Numbered from the stretch's first letter, positions 32,482 through 41,796 are shown. The stretch: 64,000 bases of DNA from Longispora fulva (GCF_015751905.1 NZ_JADOUF010000001.1:4836001-4900000), one strand, 5' to 3'. Made by a program: numbers and translations. Notes: generated by a model from the letters alone, not told the origin.

Positions 32482-34188
32482 ATGAGTGACGCGAGTGTGG
32501 CCGGTGGCTGGTTCGCCACCCGTCCCTCGCTGCCCGAACCGGTCCGGGTGGAAGACGAAGTTTCGCCCGGTCCGGTGGAAGCGGTGCGAATCGCACCCGT
32601 CTCCGCGCCGCCGGCTCCGGCTTCCGTGCCCGTCCCGGCCCCGACTCCCGCACCCGTCCCGGCACCGGTTTCTCCGCCTGTCCCGGCTTCCGCACCCGTC
32701 TCCGTCGCGCCACCGGTTGCGGCCGCCCCACCGGTCGATGCCGTGGCACCCGTGGCTCCGCCCGCAGCTCAGGGCCGTGCAGTGGTCTCCGTGACACCTC
32801 CGGCGACCCTGCCCACCGCGGCCCCGGCACCCCGGGTCGAGCCGACGCCTCGCGCCCTGCCATCCCATAGCCCTGCCCCCGTCCCCGCGGCGACTCCCGC
32901 GGTCCAGGCCGCCGCTCCGGAGCCAACTCCGGCCGTCGAGGCCGTCGCGCGGCCGGTCGAGGTGCCCGCTCGGCCCCCTGTCGAGGTCGCCCCGGCGCCG
33001 GCCGTCACCGAGGTGCCCGAGGTGCCCGCGTATGTCCCGACCGACGACGCCGTCCCCTGCGACGGCGATCCCGAGCGGGCCCTCGCCGAGGCGCGCTTCC
33101 CGCTCGACCCGGTGACCCTGCGCGAGACGGTGTCCGATCCGGGCCAGCTGCGCTCGATTCGGGCGGCGCTCACCAGTCGGATTTCCGACACTTCCGATCC
33201 GGGTACCCGCGCGCGGCTCCTCGGCCTGCGCGCCGTGACCCACCGGCTGCTCGGTGAGTACGACCCGGCGCTCAGCGACGCCCGGCTCGCCGTCGAGCAC
33301 GCGGAGTCCACCGACCAGCTCCGCCGGATCTCGCTGTCGCGGGCCCGGCTCGCCCGGGTGCACCAGTGGCGCGGCGAGCACCGGGCGGCCGACGAGCTGT
33401 ACTTCCAGGCGAACTCCACGGAGCTGCCCGGCCCGCTGCGCGCGAGCCTGTTCACGCACGCGTCGCGGTCGGCGTACGACCAGGGCCGGCTGATCGAGGC
33501 CGCCACCTACCTCGAGCGCGCCTTGGAACTGCGCCGGCTCACCTACGACGCCGAGCTGATCGGCGAGGTCGAGCTGGTCCTCGACGCGATCGCCGAGCGC
33601 GCGACGGCCGTCGGGTTCGGGCCGATGCCCCGGCAGCGGATCTCCCCCGAGCAGCGGGTGCCGGACGGCGACTACGCCGACGCGCAGCCGTATCGCGACG
33701 GGCTGGCCTGGGTGCGCCGGGCCGAGGACGACGACTGGATGGCCGTGGACCCGGACGGCCGGGTGGTGATCTCCGCCGGGTACGACGACGTGCGCCCGTT
33801 CCGGTACGGCGTCGCGGCCGTGCGCCGGGCCAGCGGCTGGGGCGCCGTGGACACCCGGGGCAAGGTGATGCTGTCGTTCTCCTACGACCAGTTCTGCACG
33901 GCCCTGGCCGACGGGCGCTATGTCGAGGGGTTCACCGAGGAGGGCCTCGCCGTCGTGGAGCGGGGCGGGCGCAAGGGCGTGGTGGACCGGACCGGCCGGG
34001 TGCTGATCCAGCCCGCGTACCGGGGGCTGGTGATCCACCCGGTGGCGTACCTGATCGTGTCCGCCGAGCACCGGTGGGGCGCGCTGGACCGGCGCGGGGA
34101 CGAGATCATCGAGCCGGTGTTCGCGTCCCGCGCAGAGGTGATCGAGCACGTGGAACGCATGATGTCCACGGCCCGCCCGGTGCTCTAG
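32482..34188 (+). CDS. WG-repeat protein with Pro-rich N-terminus
   Basis: 568 residues in three parts. Residues ~25-190 are low-complexity Pro/Ala/Val. ~190-370 is helical with TPR-like spacing (R-L-L-G-L-R-A-V-T-H-R-L-L-G-E-Y-D-P-A-L). ~395-560 contains at least four WG-type repeats (G-L-A-W-V-R-R, G-V-A-A-V-R-R-A-S-G-W-G-A-V-D, G-L-A-V-V-E-R-G-G-R-K-G-V-V-D-R, R-W-G-A-L-D-R-R-G). WG repeats form beta-propeller-like interaction surfaces; no catalytic site is visible. Role unknown. Confidence 0.85.
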   Translation: MSDASVAGGWFATRPSLPEPVRVEDEVSPGPVEAVRIAPVSAPPAPASVPVPAPTPAPVPAPVSPPVPASAPVSVAPPVAAAPPVDAVAPVAPPAAQGRAVVSVTPPATLPTAAPAPRVEPTPRALPSHSPAPVPAATPAVQAAAPEPTPAVEAVARPVEVPARPPVEVAPAPAVTEVPEVPAYVPTDDAVPCDGDPERALAEARFPLDPVTLRETVSDPGQLRSIRAALTSRISDTSDPGTRARLLGLRAVTHRLLGEYDPALSDARLAVEHAESTDQLRRISLSRARLARVHQWRGEHRAADELYFQANSTELPGPLRASLFTHASRSAYDQGRLIEAATYLERALELRRLTYDAELIGEVELVLDAIAERATAVGFGPMPRQRISPEQRVPDGDYADAQPYRDGLAWVRRAEDDDWMAVDPDGRVVISAGYDDVRPFRYGVAAVRRASGWGAVDTRGKVMLSFSYDQFCTALADGRYVEGFTEEGLAVVERGGRKGVVDRTGRVLIQPAYRGLVIHPVAYLIVSAEHRWGALDRRGDEIIEPVFASRAEVIEHVERMMSTARPVL

Positions 34189-34212
34189 CGGCCACCGGGC
34201 GGACCGGTCGGA

Positions 34213-35214
34213 CTACGGCCGGGAGGCCGGCGACGCCGTCTTCGCCGGGTCGCGCTCGATCACCGGGTCGAGCACCTCGTCGATCCGCTTCATCAGCTCG
34301 ACGTCGAGCTTCACGCCGGCGGCCTTGACGTTGTCGCGGACCTGCTCCGGCCGGGACGCGCCGACGATCGCGGAGGCCACGTTCGGGTTCTGCAGCACCC
34401 AGGCGACCGCGAGCTGGGCCATGGTCAGGCCGGCCGCGTCGGCGAGCGGCTTGAGCTGCTGGACCCGGGTGAGGGTCTCCTCGTCGCTGACCAGGTTGCT
34501 CATGAAGTGCGCGCCGGACTTCTCATCCGTTGCCCGCGAGCCGGCCGGCGGCGGCTGACCCGGCAGGTACTTGCCGGTCAGGATGCCCTGCCGGATCGGC
34601 GACCAGACGATCTGGGACAGGCCCAGCTCCTCCGACGTCGGAATCACCTCGGCTTCGATGACCCGCCACAGCATGTTGTACTGCGGCTGGCTCGACACCA
34701 GCTGGATGTTCAGCTCCTTGGCCAGGGCCGCGGCCTCGCGGATCTCGGAGGCGCGCCACTCGGAGACCCCGATGTAGAGGGCCTTGCCCTGCCGGACGAT
34801 GTCGGCGAACGCCGTCATCGTCTCCTCCAGCGGCGTCGCGTAGTCGTAGCGGTGCGCCTGGTAGAGGTCCACGTAGTCGGTGCCGAGGCGCTGGAGCGAC
34901 CCGTTGATCGACTCCATGATGTGCTTGCGGGACAGGCCACGGTCGTTGCGGCCGTCGCCGGTGGGCCAGTACACCTTGGTGAAGATCTCCAGGCCCGCGC
35001 GGCGCTCGTCCTTCAGCGCGCGGCCGAGCACCGCCTCCGCGCGGGTGCCGGCGTAGACATCGGCGGTGTCGAAGGTGGTGATGCCCTCTTCCAGGGCGGC
35101 GCGGACGCAGGCCAGGGCCGCGTCCTCCTCGACCTGGGAACCGTGGGTGATCCAGTTGCCGTAGGAGATCTCACTGACGAGAAGGCCGGACCGGCCGAGA
35201 TGACGAAATTCCAT
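34213..35214 (-). CDS. Aldo/keto reductase (K+ channel beta-subunit group)
   Basis: 333 residues. NADPH-dependent oxidoreductase fold with catalytic Asp and Tyr (F-D-T-A-D-V-Y-A-G), Lys in E-I-F-T-K-V-Y-W and His in Q-A-H-R-Y-D-Y. The C-terminal S-A-I-V-G-A-S-R-P-E-Q is the cofactor-binding end. It fits the YghZ/Kv-beta group that reduces small aldehydes. The start at 35214 is supported by TAGGGT 7 nt upstream. Confidence 0.92.
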   Translation of the reverse strand: MEFRHLGRSGLLVSEISYGNWITHGSQVEEDAALACVRAALEEGITTFDTADVYAGTRAEAVLGRALKDERRAGLEIFTKVYWPTGDGRNDRGLSRKHIMESINGSLQRLGTDYVDLYQAHRYDYATPLEETMTAFADIVRQGKALYIGVSEWRASEIREAAALAKELNIQLVSSQPQYNMLWRVIEAEVIPTSEELGLSQIVWSPIRQGILTGKYLPGQPPPAGSRATDEKSGAHFMSNLVSDEETLTRVQQLKPLADAAGLTMAQLAVAWVLQNPNVASAIVGASRPEQVRDNVKAAGVKLDVELMKRIDEVLDPVIERDPAKTASPASRP

Positions 35215-35227
35215 AGGCCCGACCCTA
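35212..35227 (-). promoter_or_regulatory. Leaderless promoter of the aldo/keto reductase gene
   Basis: TAGGGT (35222-35227, minus strand), 7 nt before the ATG at 35214. Confidence 0.5.
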
Positions 35228-35237
35228 GCTCGTCGAC

Positions 35238-36008
35238 CTACAGCCAGAACCGGATCAGCCCACTGCCTCCGCGCACGAAGTCCCAGGGCAGTCCGACCTT
35301 GTCCGTCATGAAGTGCACCACGCCGAAGAAGACCGAGTTGGCCGGCGGCCACCACAGCAGCGCGAACACGAACAGCATGCCCCAGGGCTGGGCCTTGTCC
35401 AGGGCGCTGCGCCAGTCGTTGGGCAGATACTCCTGGATGATGCCGTAGCCGTCGAGGCCCGGGATCGGCAGCAGGTTGAGCAGGCCCGCCGTGAACTGGA
35501 GGAACCCGAGGAACGCCAGCCCGGCCCAGAACTCCTGGTGCTCCTGCGGGTACGGGTCAGACCAGAACGGCACGGCCAGCGCCAACCCGAACACGATGTT
35601 CACCGCCGGGCCCATCGCGCTGATCAGGCTGCGCCGGAACCTGCCGCGCACCGCGCCCCGGTCGATCCACACCGCGCCGCCCGGCAGGCCGATGCCGCCG
35701 AGCAGCACGAACAGAAGCGGAAGAACGATGGACAACAGCACATGGGTGTACTTGAGGGGATTGAGCGTCAGATACCCCCGGGCGGCGACCGAATGGTCCC
35801 CGCCGCGGTAGGCGGTCAGTGCGTGCGCGAACTCGTGCAGACACAGCGACACGAGCCAGCCGCCGATGACCAGCAGGAACACGTCGAACCGGACGTTGCC
35901 GTAGCCGAGGTAGGCCATCGCGCCGCCGGCCAGGGTGAGCGCGACCAGGGCGGCGAAGATCGGACTGGGCCGGAAGTGCTCCCGCCGGGCACCGAGCTGG
36001 TAGCTCAC
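35238..36008 (-). CDS. Site-2 protease family membrane metallopeptidase (M50)
   Basis: 256 residues with about six membrane segments. The zinc motif is H-E-F-A-H (in L-C-L-H-E-F-A-H-A-L-T) and the second ligand region is N-L-L-P-I-P-G-L-D-G-Y-G. No PDZ domain is present, which places it with the compact rhomboid-neighbour type M50 enzymes of unknown substrate. The GTG at 36008 overlaps the stop of the 63-residue gene upstream (GTGA), so the two are coupled. Confidence 0.9.
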   Translation of the reverse strand: MSYQLGARREHFRPSPIFAALVALTLAGGAMAYLGYGNVRFDVFLLVIGGWLVSLCLHEFAHALTAYRGGDHSVAARGYLTLNPLKYTHVLLSIVLPLLFVLLGGIGLPGGAVWIDRGAVRGRFRRSLISAMGPAVNIVFGLALAVPFWSDPYPQEHQEFWAGLAFLGFLQFTAGLLNLLPIPGLDGYGIIQEYLPNDWRSALDKAQPWGMLFVFALLWWPPANSVFFGVVHFMTDKVGLPWDFVRGGSGLIRFWL

Positions 36009-36196
36009 GAAAGGAGGCTCATCCGGTACTCCTCGCGGTCGTCCTCGAGCAGGACCACGCTCGTCGCACCGGTGGCCGCGAGGTCGCGCCACTGCTGGCC
36101 CAGCCAGGACTCGGCGTCGCCCTGGTTCGGGAACGTCTCGCTCGGACCGTCCACGGGCTGCCCGTCAGCGTCCTCGTACCGCCAGATCCACGCCAT
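36005..36196 (-). CDS. Conserved small acidic protein
   Basis: 63 residues starting M-A-W-I-W-R-Y-E-D-A-D-G with a central W-L-G-Q-Q-W-R-D-L-A. It is short, acidic and without a membrane segment. AAGGGG precedes the ATG. Similar proteins occur across actinobacteria but have no known function. Coupling to the M50 protease gene (4 bp overlap) is the only clue. Confidence 0.75.
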   Translation of the reverse strand: MAWIWRYEDADGQPVDGPSETFPNQGDAESWLGQQWRDLAATGATSVVLLEDDREEYRMSLLS

Positions 36197-36292
36197 TGCG
36201 TACCCCTTCGCTCCCGGTGACCGTAGGTCGCCAGCCTAGCCGGCCCCGCCCCTCGCCCCGTAGTCGTAAAACAGGTGGCAGGATGCGAAGTT

Positions 36293-37864
36293 ATGACTGA
36301 GGCATTCGGACGGGTACTCGTGCTCGGCGGCATCCGCTCGGGCAAGTCGGAGTACGCCGAGGCGCTGCTGACCGGCGCCCCCCGCGTGACGTACCTGGCC
36401 ACCGGCCCGAGCCGCGACGACGACGCGTGGGCGGAGCGCGTCAAGGCGCACCTGGCCCGCCGCCCCGAACACTGGACCACCGAGGAGGTCGGCGGCGCGC
36501 TCACCGACCGGCTGACGGACGAGTCCGCGCTGCTCGTGGACGACCTGGGCGGCTGGCTGACCGCCGCCTACGACGCCGTCGGCTGGGAGGGCCAGGTCGA
36601 CCCCGACCCGCTCGTCGCCGCCGTGGCGGCCCGCCGGGGCCCGCTGGTCCTGGTCTCCCCCGAGGTGGGGCTCACGGTCGTGCAGGCCACCGAGTCCGGC
36701 CGCCGGTTCACCGACTCCCTCGGCGTCCTCAACCGCCGGCTGGCCGAGGTGTGCGACGGCGTCGTGCTCGTCGTCGCCGGCACGCCGGTGTGGCTGAAGG
36801 GCACCCCGCCCGACCGGGCCACCCTGCACCGGCGCAGCCGCACCGCGCCGGTGCGGACCCGGTCCACCCCCGGCGTCGTCGTGTCCGGCGTCGAACTGAC
36901 CGAGCTGCCCGACCCGTTCGACCCGACCATGATGGGCATGCCCGACGAGGACGCCCGCGAGGCCGCCCGGGAGCGGCTGGCCACCCTGGACGTGGCCGGG
37001 CCAGGGCTCGGCGGGCTCGCCGACACCGTGGCCGTCGCCGGCGGGCAGCAGGGCACGACGGCGCCCGTGGAGTACACGGACGTGCGGCTCGTGCTGCTCA
37101 ACTCCGTCGGCGACGCGCGGCCCGCGGCCGGCGAGGGCGTGTACCCGCTGCTCGCCGACCGGGCCGGGGTGCACCTGGAGATCGTGGAGCTCGCGGCCGA
37201 CGACGCGGATCCGGTGCACGGCGACGTGCTCACCGCCGAGGAGGTCTCCGCCGCGATCGACCGGGGCCGGGCCCTCGCCGAGCGGGCCGTGGACGGCGGC
37301 GCCGACCTGCTGGTCCTCGGCACCCTCTCCGACGCCGGCACCCCGGCCGCCGCGATCGTCTCCCTGCTCACCGGGGCCGAGCCGCCGGCGCTGCTCGCCC
37401 GGATCGCCACCGCCGACGGCCACGTCGACGACAACGCGTGGATGGCGCGGGCGGCCACGGCGCGCGACGCGCTCCGCCGGATCCGGGCCGCCGCCCGCGA
37501 CCCGCGTAGCCTGCTCGGGGCCCTCGGCGGCACGGAACTGGCCGTCGCGACCGGCGTGATCCTGGCCGCCGCCACCCGGCAGACGCCCGTGGTCATCGAC
37601 GGCCCGCTGGGCGTCACTGCCGGGCTGTTGGCCCGCGACATCGCCGGCCAGACCCGGCACTGGCTGCTGCTCCTCGACCACGGCGGGCACCCGACGGTGA
37701 AGCTGGGCGCCGACGTCCTGGGCCTCTACCCGGTCCTCGACCTCAAGCTCGGCCTCGGCGAGGGCGCCAACGCCCTGGCCGCGCTGCCGCTGGCCCAGAC
37801 GGCCCTCGCCCTCGGCGCGGCCCTGACCAGCGACGTCGAACCCGCCGACGGAGACTCCGACTAG
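36293..37864 (+). CDS. cobUT: CobU-CobT fusion (cobinamide kinase / DMB phosphoribosyltransferase)
   Basis: 523 residues. N-terminal ~175 residues are CobU: P-loop G-G-I-R-S-G-K-S, guanylylated His in R-R-P-E-H-W, D-D-L-G-G-W-L and V-V-A-G-T-P-V-W-L-K. The C-terminal ~320 residues are CobT-like: G-L-G-L-Y-P-V-L-D-L-K-L-G-L-G-E-G keeps the catalytic Glu, but the D-H-G-V loop and the G-E-M-G-I-G-N-T-T motif are altered (N-S-V-G-D; G-T-L-S-D-A-G-T-P). CobU activity is likely; CobT activity is less certain. GTG at 36275 is an alternative start. Followed by cobS with a 1 bp overlap. Confidence 0.85.
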   Translation: MTEAFGRVLVLGGIRSGKSEYAEALLTGAPRVTYLATGPSRDDDAWAERVKAHLARRPEHWTTEEVGGALTDRLTDESALLVDDLGGWLTAAYDAVGWEGQVDPDPLVAAVAARRGPLVLVSPEVGLTVVQATESGRRFTDSLGVLNRRLAEVCDGVVLVVAGTPVWLKGTPPDRATLHRRSRTAPVRTRSTPGVVVSGVELTELPDPFDPTMMGMPDEDAREAARERLATLDVAGPGLGGLADTVAVAGGQQGTTAPVEYTDVRLVLLNSVGDARPAAGEGVYPLLADRAGVHLEIVELAADDADPVHGDVLTAEEVSAAIDRGRALAERAVDGGADLLVLGTLSDAGTPAAAIVSLLTGAEPPALLARIATADGHVDDNAWMARAATARDALRRIRAAARDPRSLLGALGGTELAVATGVILAAATRQTPVVIDGPLGVTAGLLARDIAGQTRHWLLLLDHGGHPTVKLGADVLGLYPVLDLKLGLGEGANALAALPLAQTALALGAALTSDVEPADGDSD

Positions 37865-38613
37865 TGCTCGACGGGCTCCGGTTGGCGGTCACCACGTTCA
37901 CCGTGGCCCCGGTACGCGGCGGCCGGGTCGACCGGGCCACCGCCGGGGCCGCGATGCTGTGGGCCCCGGTGGTCGGCGCAGCCCTCGGGGCGGTGCTCGG
38001 CGCCGTCGCGCTCGGACTCCGCTGGGCACACGCCCCGGCGCTGCTGGGGGCCGTGGTCGTCGTCGCGCTCGGGGCGCTCGGCACGCGTGGCCTGCACCTC
38101 GACGGGTTGGCGGACACAGTGGACGGGCTCGGCTCCTACGCCGGGCCCGAGCGCGCGCTGGAGATCATGAAGAAGCCCGACGTGGGGCCGTTCGGGGTCG
38201 CCGCGATCGTGCTCACCCTGCTCGGTCAGGTGGCGGCGATCGGGGCCCTGCCCACGGCCACCGTGCTCCCGGGGCTGGTCGTGGCGACGGCTACCGGGCG
38301 GCTCGCCGTGACCTGGGCGTGCCGGGGCGGGGTGCCTGCGGCGCGGCCGTCGGGGCTGGGGGCGCTGGTCGCCGGTACCACCTCGTGGGTGCCCGCCGCA
38401 GGCCTCACCCTCCTGGTCGCGGCGGCGGCGGTCTGGGCCACCCACCGCCACTGGCCGGGGCCGGTGGCGGTCGCGGTCGCGCTGGCGTCGTCGGCGGGGC
38501 TGGTCCGGCACGCGGTGCAAAGGTTCGGCGGGGTCACCGGGGACGTGTTCGGCGCGTGCGTCGAGGTCGCCGCCACCGTGACCCTCGCGGGCCTGGCCTG
38601 GGCGTCCGCCTAA
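37864..38613 (+). CDS. cobS: Adenosylcobinamide-GDP ribazoletransferase
   Basis: 249 residues, about six membrane helices. The CobS signature G-L-H-L-D-G-L-A-D-T-V-D-G-L and K-K-P-D-V-G-P-F-G are present. It joins adenosylcobinamide-GDP with alpha-ribazole(-phosphate) in the last steps of cobalamin assembly at the membrane. The GTG shares one base with the stop of the CobU-CobT gene, so the whole lower-ligand assembly module is one unit. Confidence 0.93.
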   Translation: MLDGLRLAVTTFTVAPVRGGRVDRATAGAAMLWAPVVGAALGAVLGAVALGLRWAHAPALLGAVVVVALGALGTRGLHLDGLADTVDGLGSYAGPERALEIMKKPDVGPFGVAAIVLTLLGQVAAIGALPTATVLPGLVVATATGRLAVTWACRGGVPAARPSGLGALVAGTTSWVPAAGLTLLVAAAAVWATHRHWPGPVAVAVALASSAGLVRHAVQRFGGVTGDVFGACVEVAATVTLAGLAWASA

Positions 38614-38649
38614 CCACCGGCAACGAGCCGGCACCGGACGCGACACGGC

Positions 38650-38685
38650 ATCGGGGAGGCCGCCGTCCCCGGCGACCTCCCCGAT
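38650..38685. terminator. Bidirectional hairpin after cobS
   Basis: 10 bp arms 38650-38659 and 38676-38685 with additional inner pairing. It lies between convergent cobS and the YjbR gene; no T-run. Confidence 0.7.
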
Positions 38686-38698
38686 CCGGACGCTGCGG

Positions 38699-39037
38699 CT
38701 ACGCCGCGTCGAACTCCTTGACCAGCTTCTTCGGCGCCGTCCGCCGCCACGCCTCCGTCAGCAGGTCCCGCAGCTCGTCGGCCTCGACGCCGGCCAGCTG
38801 GACGAGCACCCAGCCGAACCGGCCGACGTACGGCGCGAACGAGTACGTCTCCGGGTCCGACGCGATCAGCTCCGCCTGGTCCTCCTTGGAGGCCTTCACG
38901 GACACGTGCCGCGACTCGGTACCCGTGATGGCGAAGATCTTGCCGTTGACCCGGAACGTCACGTCCCCCCAGGTCGGCTCCTCCACCGCCGAGGGCAGCG
39001 CGAGCGCCAGCGCCTGGACCTGCTTGAACGTGACCAC
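38699..39037 (-). CDS. MmcQ/YjbR family protein
   Basis: 112 residues. The opening A-L-A-L-P-S-A-V-E-E-P-T-W-G-D-V-T-F-R-V-N-G-K-I-F-A and V-S-V-K-A-S match the YjbR fold, a double-wing DNA-binding-like domain of unknown role. The GTG at 39037 lies 2 bp past the gcvT stop, so it is in the same transcript. Confidence 0.85.
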   Translation of the reverse strand: MVTFKQVQALALALPSAVEEPTWGDVTFRVNGKIFAITGTESRHVSVKASKEDQAELIASDPETYSFAPYVGRFGWVLVQLAGVEADELRDLLTEAWRRTAPKKLVKEFDAA

Positions 39038-39039
39038 GG

Positions 39040-40143
39040 CTACTTGACCGACGGGTCCACGAACGGCGGCTTGACGATCGTGACCACGGACCGGCGGCCG
39101 CGCACGTCCAGCTCGACCTGGTCGCCCTCGCCCAGCCCGGAGGCCGTCGAGATCAGGGCCAGCCCGATGCCGATCTTCTTCGTCGGGGAGAACGTGCCGC
39201 TGGTGACCTCGCCGACGACCTCGTCGGTGCCGGGGCGCAGCACGGTCATGTGCGCGCGCGGGATGCCCCGGTCGGTGGCCAGGACGCCCCACAGGGTGCG
39301 CTGCGGCGCGGCCTTCTCGGCGAGCAGCGCGTCGCGGCCCCAGAACTCGGGCTTCTTCCAGCCGACGGCCCAGCCGGCCCGGGCCTGCACCGGGGAGATC
39401 TCCAGGGACAGGTCCTGGCCGTGCAGCGGGTAGCCCATCTCGGTGCGCAGCGTGTCGCGGGCGGCGAGGCCTGCGGCGCGGACCTCGATGTCGGTGCCGA
39501 ACAGCGCGTCCCACACCTCGCCGGCCTGGGCGGCCGGCACGACCAGCTCGTAGCCGTGCTCGCCGGTGTAGCCGGTGCGGCAGACGGTCAGCTCGGCGTT
39601 GCCGAGCTTGGCGGACTCGAAGGACATGTAGCCGTGCTCGGTCGGCAGACCCAGCTTCTCCAGCAGCTCCGCGGAGCGCGGGCCCTGGACGGCGAGCACC
39701 GCGTAGTCGGGGTGCTGGTTGACGACCGTGATCCCGTCCGGGGCCGCGGCGACGAGGCGGCGGACGACCTCGGTGGTGTTGGAGGCGTTCGGGATCAGGA
39801 AGACGTGGTCGGGGCCGTACACGTAGGCGATCAGGTCGTCGACGACGCCGCCGGTGGCCTCGTCGCAGCACAGCGTGTACTGCGCCTTGCCGGGCGCGAT
39901 CCGGTTCAGGTCGTTGGTCAGGCACCGGTTGACGAAGTCCGCGGCACCCGGGCCGGACACAGTCGCCTTGCCCAGGTGGGAGACGTCGAACACACCCACG
40001 GAATCCCGGACGGCGGCGTGCTCCTTGAGGACACCCCCTCCGGCGTACTCCAGCGGCATCTCCCAGCCACCAAACGGTGCGAACTTCGCACCAAGGGCGA
40101 CATGCCGGTCGTGCAGGGGCGAGCGGAGGAGCTGTTCTGTCAT
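39040..40143 (-). CDS. gcvT: Glycine cleavage system T protein (aminomethyltransferase)
   Basis: 367 residues. It transfers the methylene group from the lipoyl arm of GcvH to tetrahydrofolate. Typical elements: [10 protein letters not shown] near 50, [13 protein letters not shown] (catalytic Asp region nearby) and [13 protein letters not shown] near the C-terminus. gcvH and gcvP are elsewhere. The lipoylation genes lipB and lipA lie 10-14 kb away. A short TAAGTT promoter allows no glycine riboswitch. Confidence 0.95.
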   Translation of the reverse strand: MTEQLLRSPLHDRHVALGAKFAPFGGWEMPLEYAGGGVLKEHAAVRDSVGVFDVSHLGKATVSGPGAADFVNRCLTNDLNRIAPGKAQYTLCCDEATGGVVDDLIAYVYGPDHVFLIPNASNTTEVVRRLVAAAPDGITVVNQHPDYAVLAVQGPRSAELLEKLGLPTEHGYMSFESAKLGNAELTVCRTGYTGEHGYELVVPAAQAGEVWDALFGTDIEVRAAGLAARDTLRTEMGYPLHGQDLSLEISPVQARAGWAVGWKKPEFWGRDALLAEKAAPQRTLWGVLATDRGIPRAHMTVLRPGTDEVVGEVTSGTFSPTKKIGIGLALISTASGLGEGDQVELDVRGRRSVVTIVKPPFVDPSVK

Positions 40144-40155
40144 GGTTGCAACTTA
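40141..40155 (-). promoter_or_regulatory. Leaderless promoter of gcvT
   Basis: TAAGTT (40150-40155, minus strand), 6 nt before the ATG at 40143. The 79 bp divergent gap with pepA is too short for a tandem glycine riboswitch. Confidence 0.5.
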
Positions 40156-40222
40156 TCGCGAGACCAGACCTGGTTAGCATCGGCAGAGAAATCGTTACCC
40201 ACCGACCGCAACGGAGCATCGT

Positions 40223-41734
40223 GTGACCACGCTCGCCCTCGCCGACACCGACCCGGCAGAACTTCCCGTCGACGCGATCGTCGTCGGTGTGTACAGCGAC
40301 GCGGATCCCGCGGCTGCTCCCCTCCTGGCCCAGGGCGCCGAGGGCGTCGACGCCGCCTTCGACGGCAAGCTGGCCGCCACCCTCGCCCTGCTGGGCGCGA
40401 CCGGCGCGGTCGGCGAGGTCACCAAGCTCGCCTCGCTCGGCGCGACCACCGCGCCCGTCGTCGCCGCCGTCGGCCTCGGCACCGCCGGCCCGGCCCCGGC
40501 CGAGACCCTGCGGCGGGCCGCCGGCTCGGCCGTGCGGGCCCTGACGGGTACCGCGAAGGTCGCGCTCGCCCTGCCCGGCCTGTCCGGGGAGGACGGCGGG
40601 CTGCGCGCGGTCGCGGAGGGCGCGCTGCTCGGCGCGTACCGGTTCGCCGGGTACAAGTCGAAGCCGGCCCCCAAGGCTCCGGTGTCGACGGTCACGGTGC
40701 TGGTCACCGACGCCGCCGACAAGGAGGCCAAGGCCGAGATCAAGCGGGCCGCGGTCATCGCCGACGCCGTCACGCTGTGCCGTGACTTCGTGAACACCGC
40801 CCCGAACGAGCTGCGCCCGCCGTCGTTCGCCGACCTGGCGTCCGCCGCGGCGAAGAAGGCCGGCCTCGAGGTCGAGGTCCTCGACGAGAAGGCACTGCGC
40901 AAGGGCGGCTACGGCGGCATCCTCGCGGTCGGCGACGGCTCGGAGGCCAAGCCCCGCCTGGTCCGGATCACCTACAAGCACAAGTCGGCCAAGAAGAAGG
41001 TCGCCCTCGTCGGCAAGGGCATCACCTTCGACACCGGCGGCGTGTCCATCAAGCCGGCCGCCGGCATGTGGGAGATGAAGAGCGACATGGGCGGGGCGGC
41101 CGCCGTGATCGCCGCGATGATCGCGATCGCCGCGCTCAAGCCCAAGGTCGACGTCGTGGCGTACGCGCCGATGGCGGAGAACATGCCGTCGGGAACCGCG
41201 TACCGGCCGGGCGACATCGTCACCATGTACGGCGGCACGAAGGTCGAGGTGCTCAACACCGACGCCGAGGGCCGGATGATCCTGGGCGACGCCATCGCGC
41301 GGGCCTGCGAGGACGAGCCCAACTACCTGCTGGAGACCTCCACCCTCACCGGTGGCCAGGTCGTGTCGCTCGGCAAGCGGGTGCACGGGCTGATGGGTGA
41401 CGCCGAGCTGTGCGCGCGGGTCCAGGCGGCCGGTGACCGGGTCGGCGAGCAGGGCTGGACGATGCCGCTGCCGGACGACATCAAGAAGAACATGGAGTCC
41501 GACATCGCCGACATCCTCCAGGTTTCGGCGGGTATGGACCGGGGCGGCCACATGCTGCAGGGCGGGATCTTCCTGTCGGCGTTCGTCACCGAGGGCGTCG
41601 AGTTCGCGCACATCGACGTGGCGGGCCCGTCCTACCACTCGGGTGAGCCGTACGGCTACATCGCCAAGGGCGGCACCGGCGTGCCGGTCCGCACCCTGAT
41701 CGAGGCCGTCGAGGACATCGCGCGTAACGGGTAG
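40223..41734 (+). CDS. pepA: Leucyl aminopeptidase (M17)
   Basis: 503 residues. The dinuclear-metal signature N-T-D-A-E-G-R-M-I-L is intact, along with V-G-K-G-I-T-F-D-T-G-G-V-S-I-K (ligand Lys and Asp) and M-K-S-D-M-G-G-A-A. It is a hexameric cytoplasmic enzyme that removes N-terminal residues, linked to peptide and glutathione turnover. The order gcvT-pepA divergent matches M. tuberculosis gcvT-pepB. GTG start at 40223. Confidence 0.95.
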   Translation: MTTLALADTDPAELPVDAIVVGVYSDADPAAAPLLAQGAEGVDAAFDGKLAATLALLGATGAVGEVTKLASLGATTAPVVAAVGLGTAGPAPAETLRRAAGSAVRALTGTAKVALALPGLSGEDGGLRAVAEGALLGAYRFAGYKSKPAPKAPVSTVTVLVTDAADKEAKAEIKRAAVIADAVTLCRDFVNTAPNELRPPSFADLASAAAKKAGLEVEVLDEKALRKGGYGGILAVGDGSEAKPRLVRITYKHKSAKKKVALVGKGITFDTGGVSIKPAAGMWEMKSDMGGAAAVIAAMIAIAALKPKVDVVAYAPMAENMPSGTAYRPGDIVTMYGGTKVEVLNTDAEGRMILGDAIARACEDEPNYLLETSTLTGGQVVSLGKRVHGLMGDAELCARVQAAGDRVGEQGWTMPLPDDIKKNMESDIADILQVSAGMDRGGHMLQGGIFLSAFVTEGVEFAHIDVAGPSYHSGEPYGYIAKGGTGVPVRTLIEAVEDIARNG

Positions 41735-41742
41735 TCACGATC

Positions 41743-41782
41743 GTCGGGGGTGCCGTGGCCGCGGGCCGCGGCACCTTCCGAC
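41743..41782. terminator. Bidirectional hairpin after pepA
   Basis: Arms around GTGCCGTGGC and GCCGCGGCAC (one G-U pair) extended by GTCGG/CCGAC. It lies between pepA and the convergent 108-residue gene. Confidence 0.7.
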
Positions 41783-41796
41783 CGTCGGGCGGTTGG

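Noticed and set aside
32600-33010. Tandem DNA repeat in the WG-repeat gene
   Set aside because: The repetition is explained by Pro/Ala/Val codons; units are irregular and in frame.
36197-36292. Cobalamin riboswitch ahead of the CobU-CobT gene
   Set aside because: Under 100 bp between divergent genes; no B12-box-like sequence was seen.
40144-40222. Glycine riboswitch upstream of gcvT
   Set aside because: The gap is only 79 bp and a -10 hexamer lies 6 nt before the ATG, leaving no leader.
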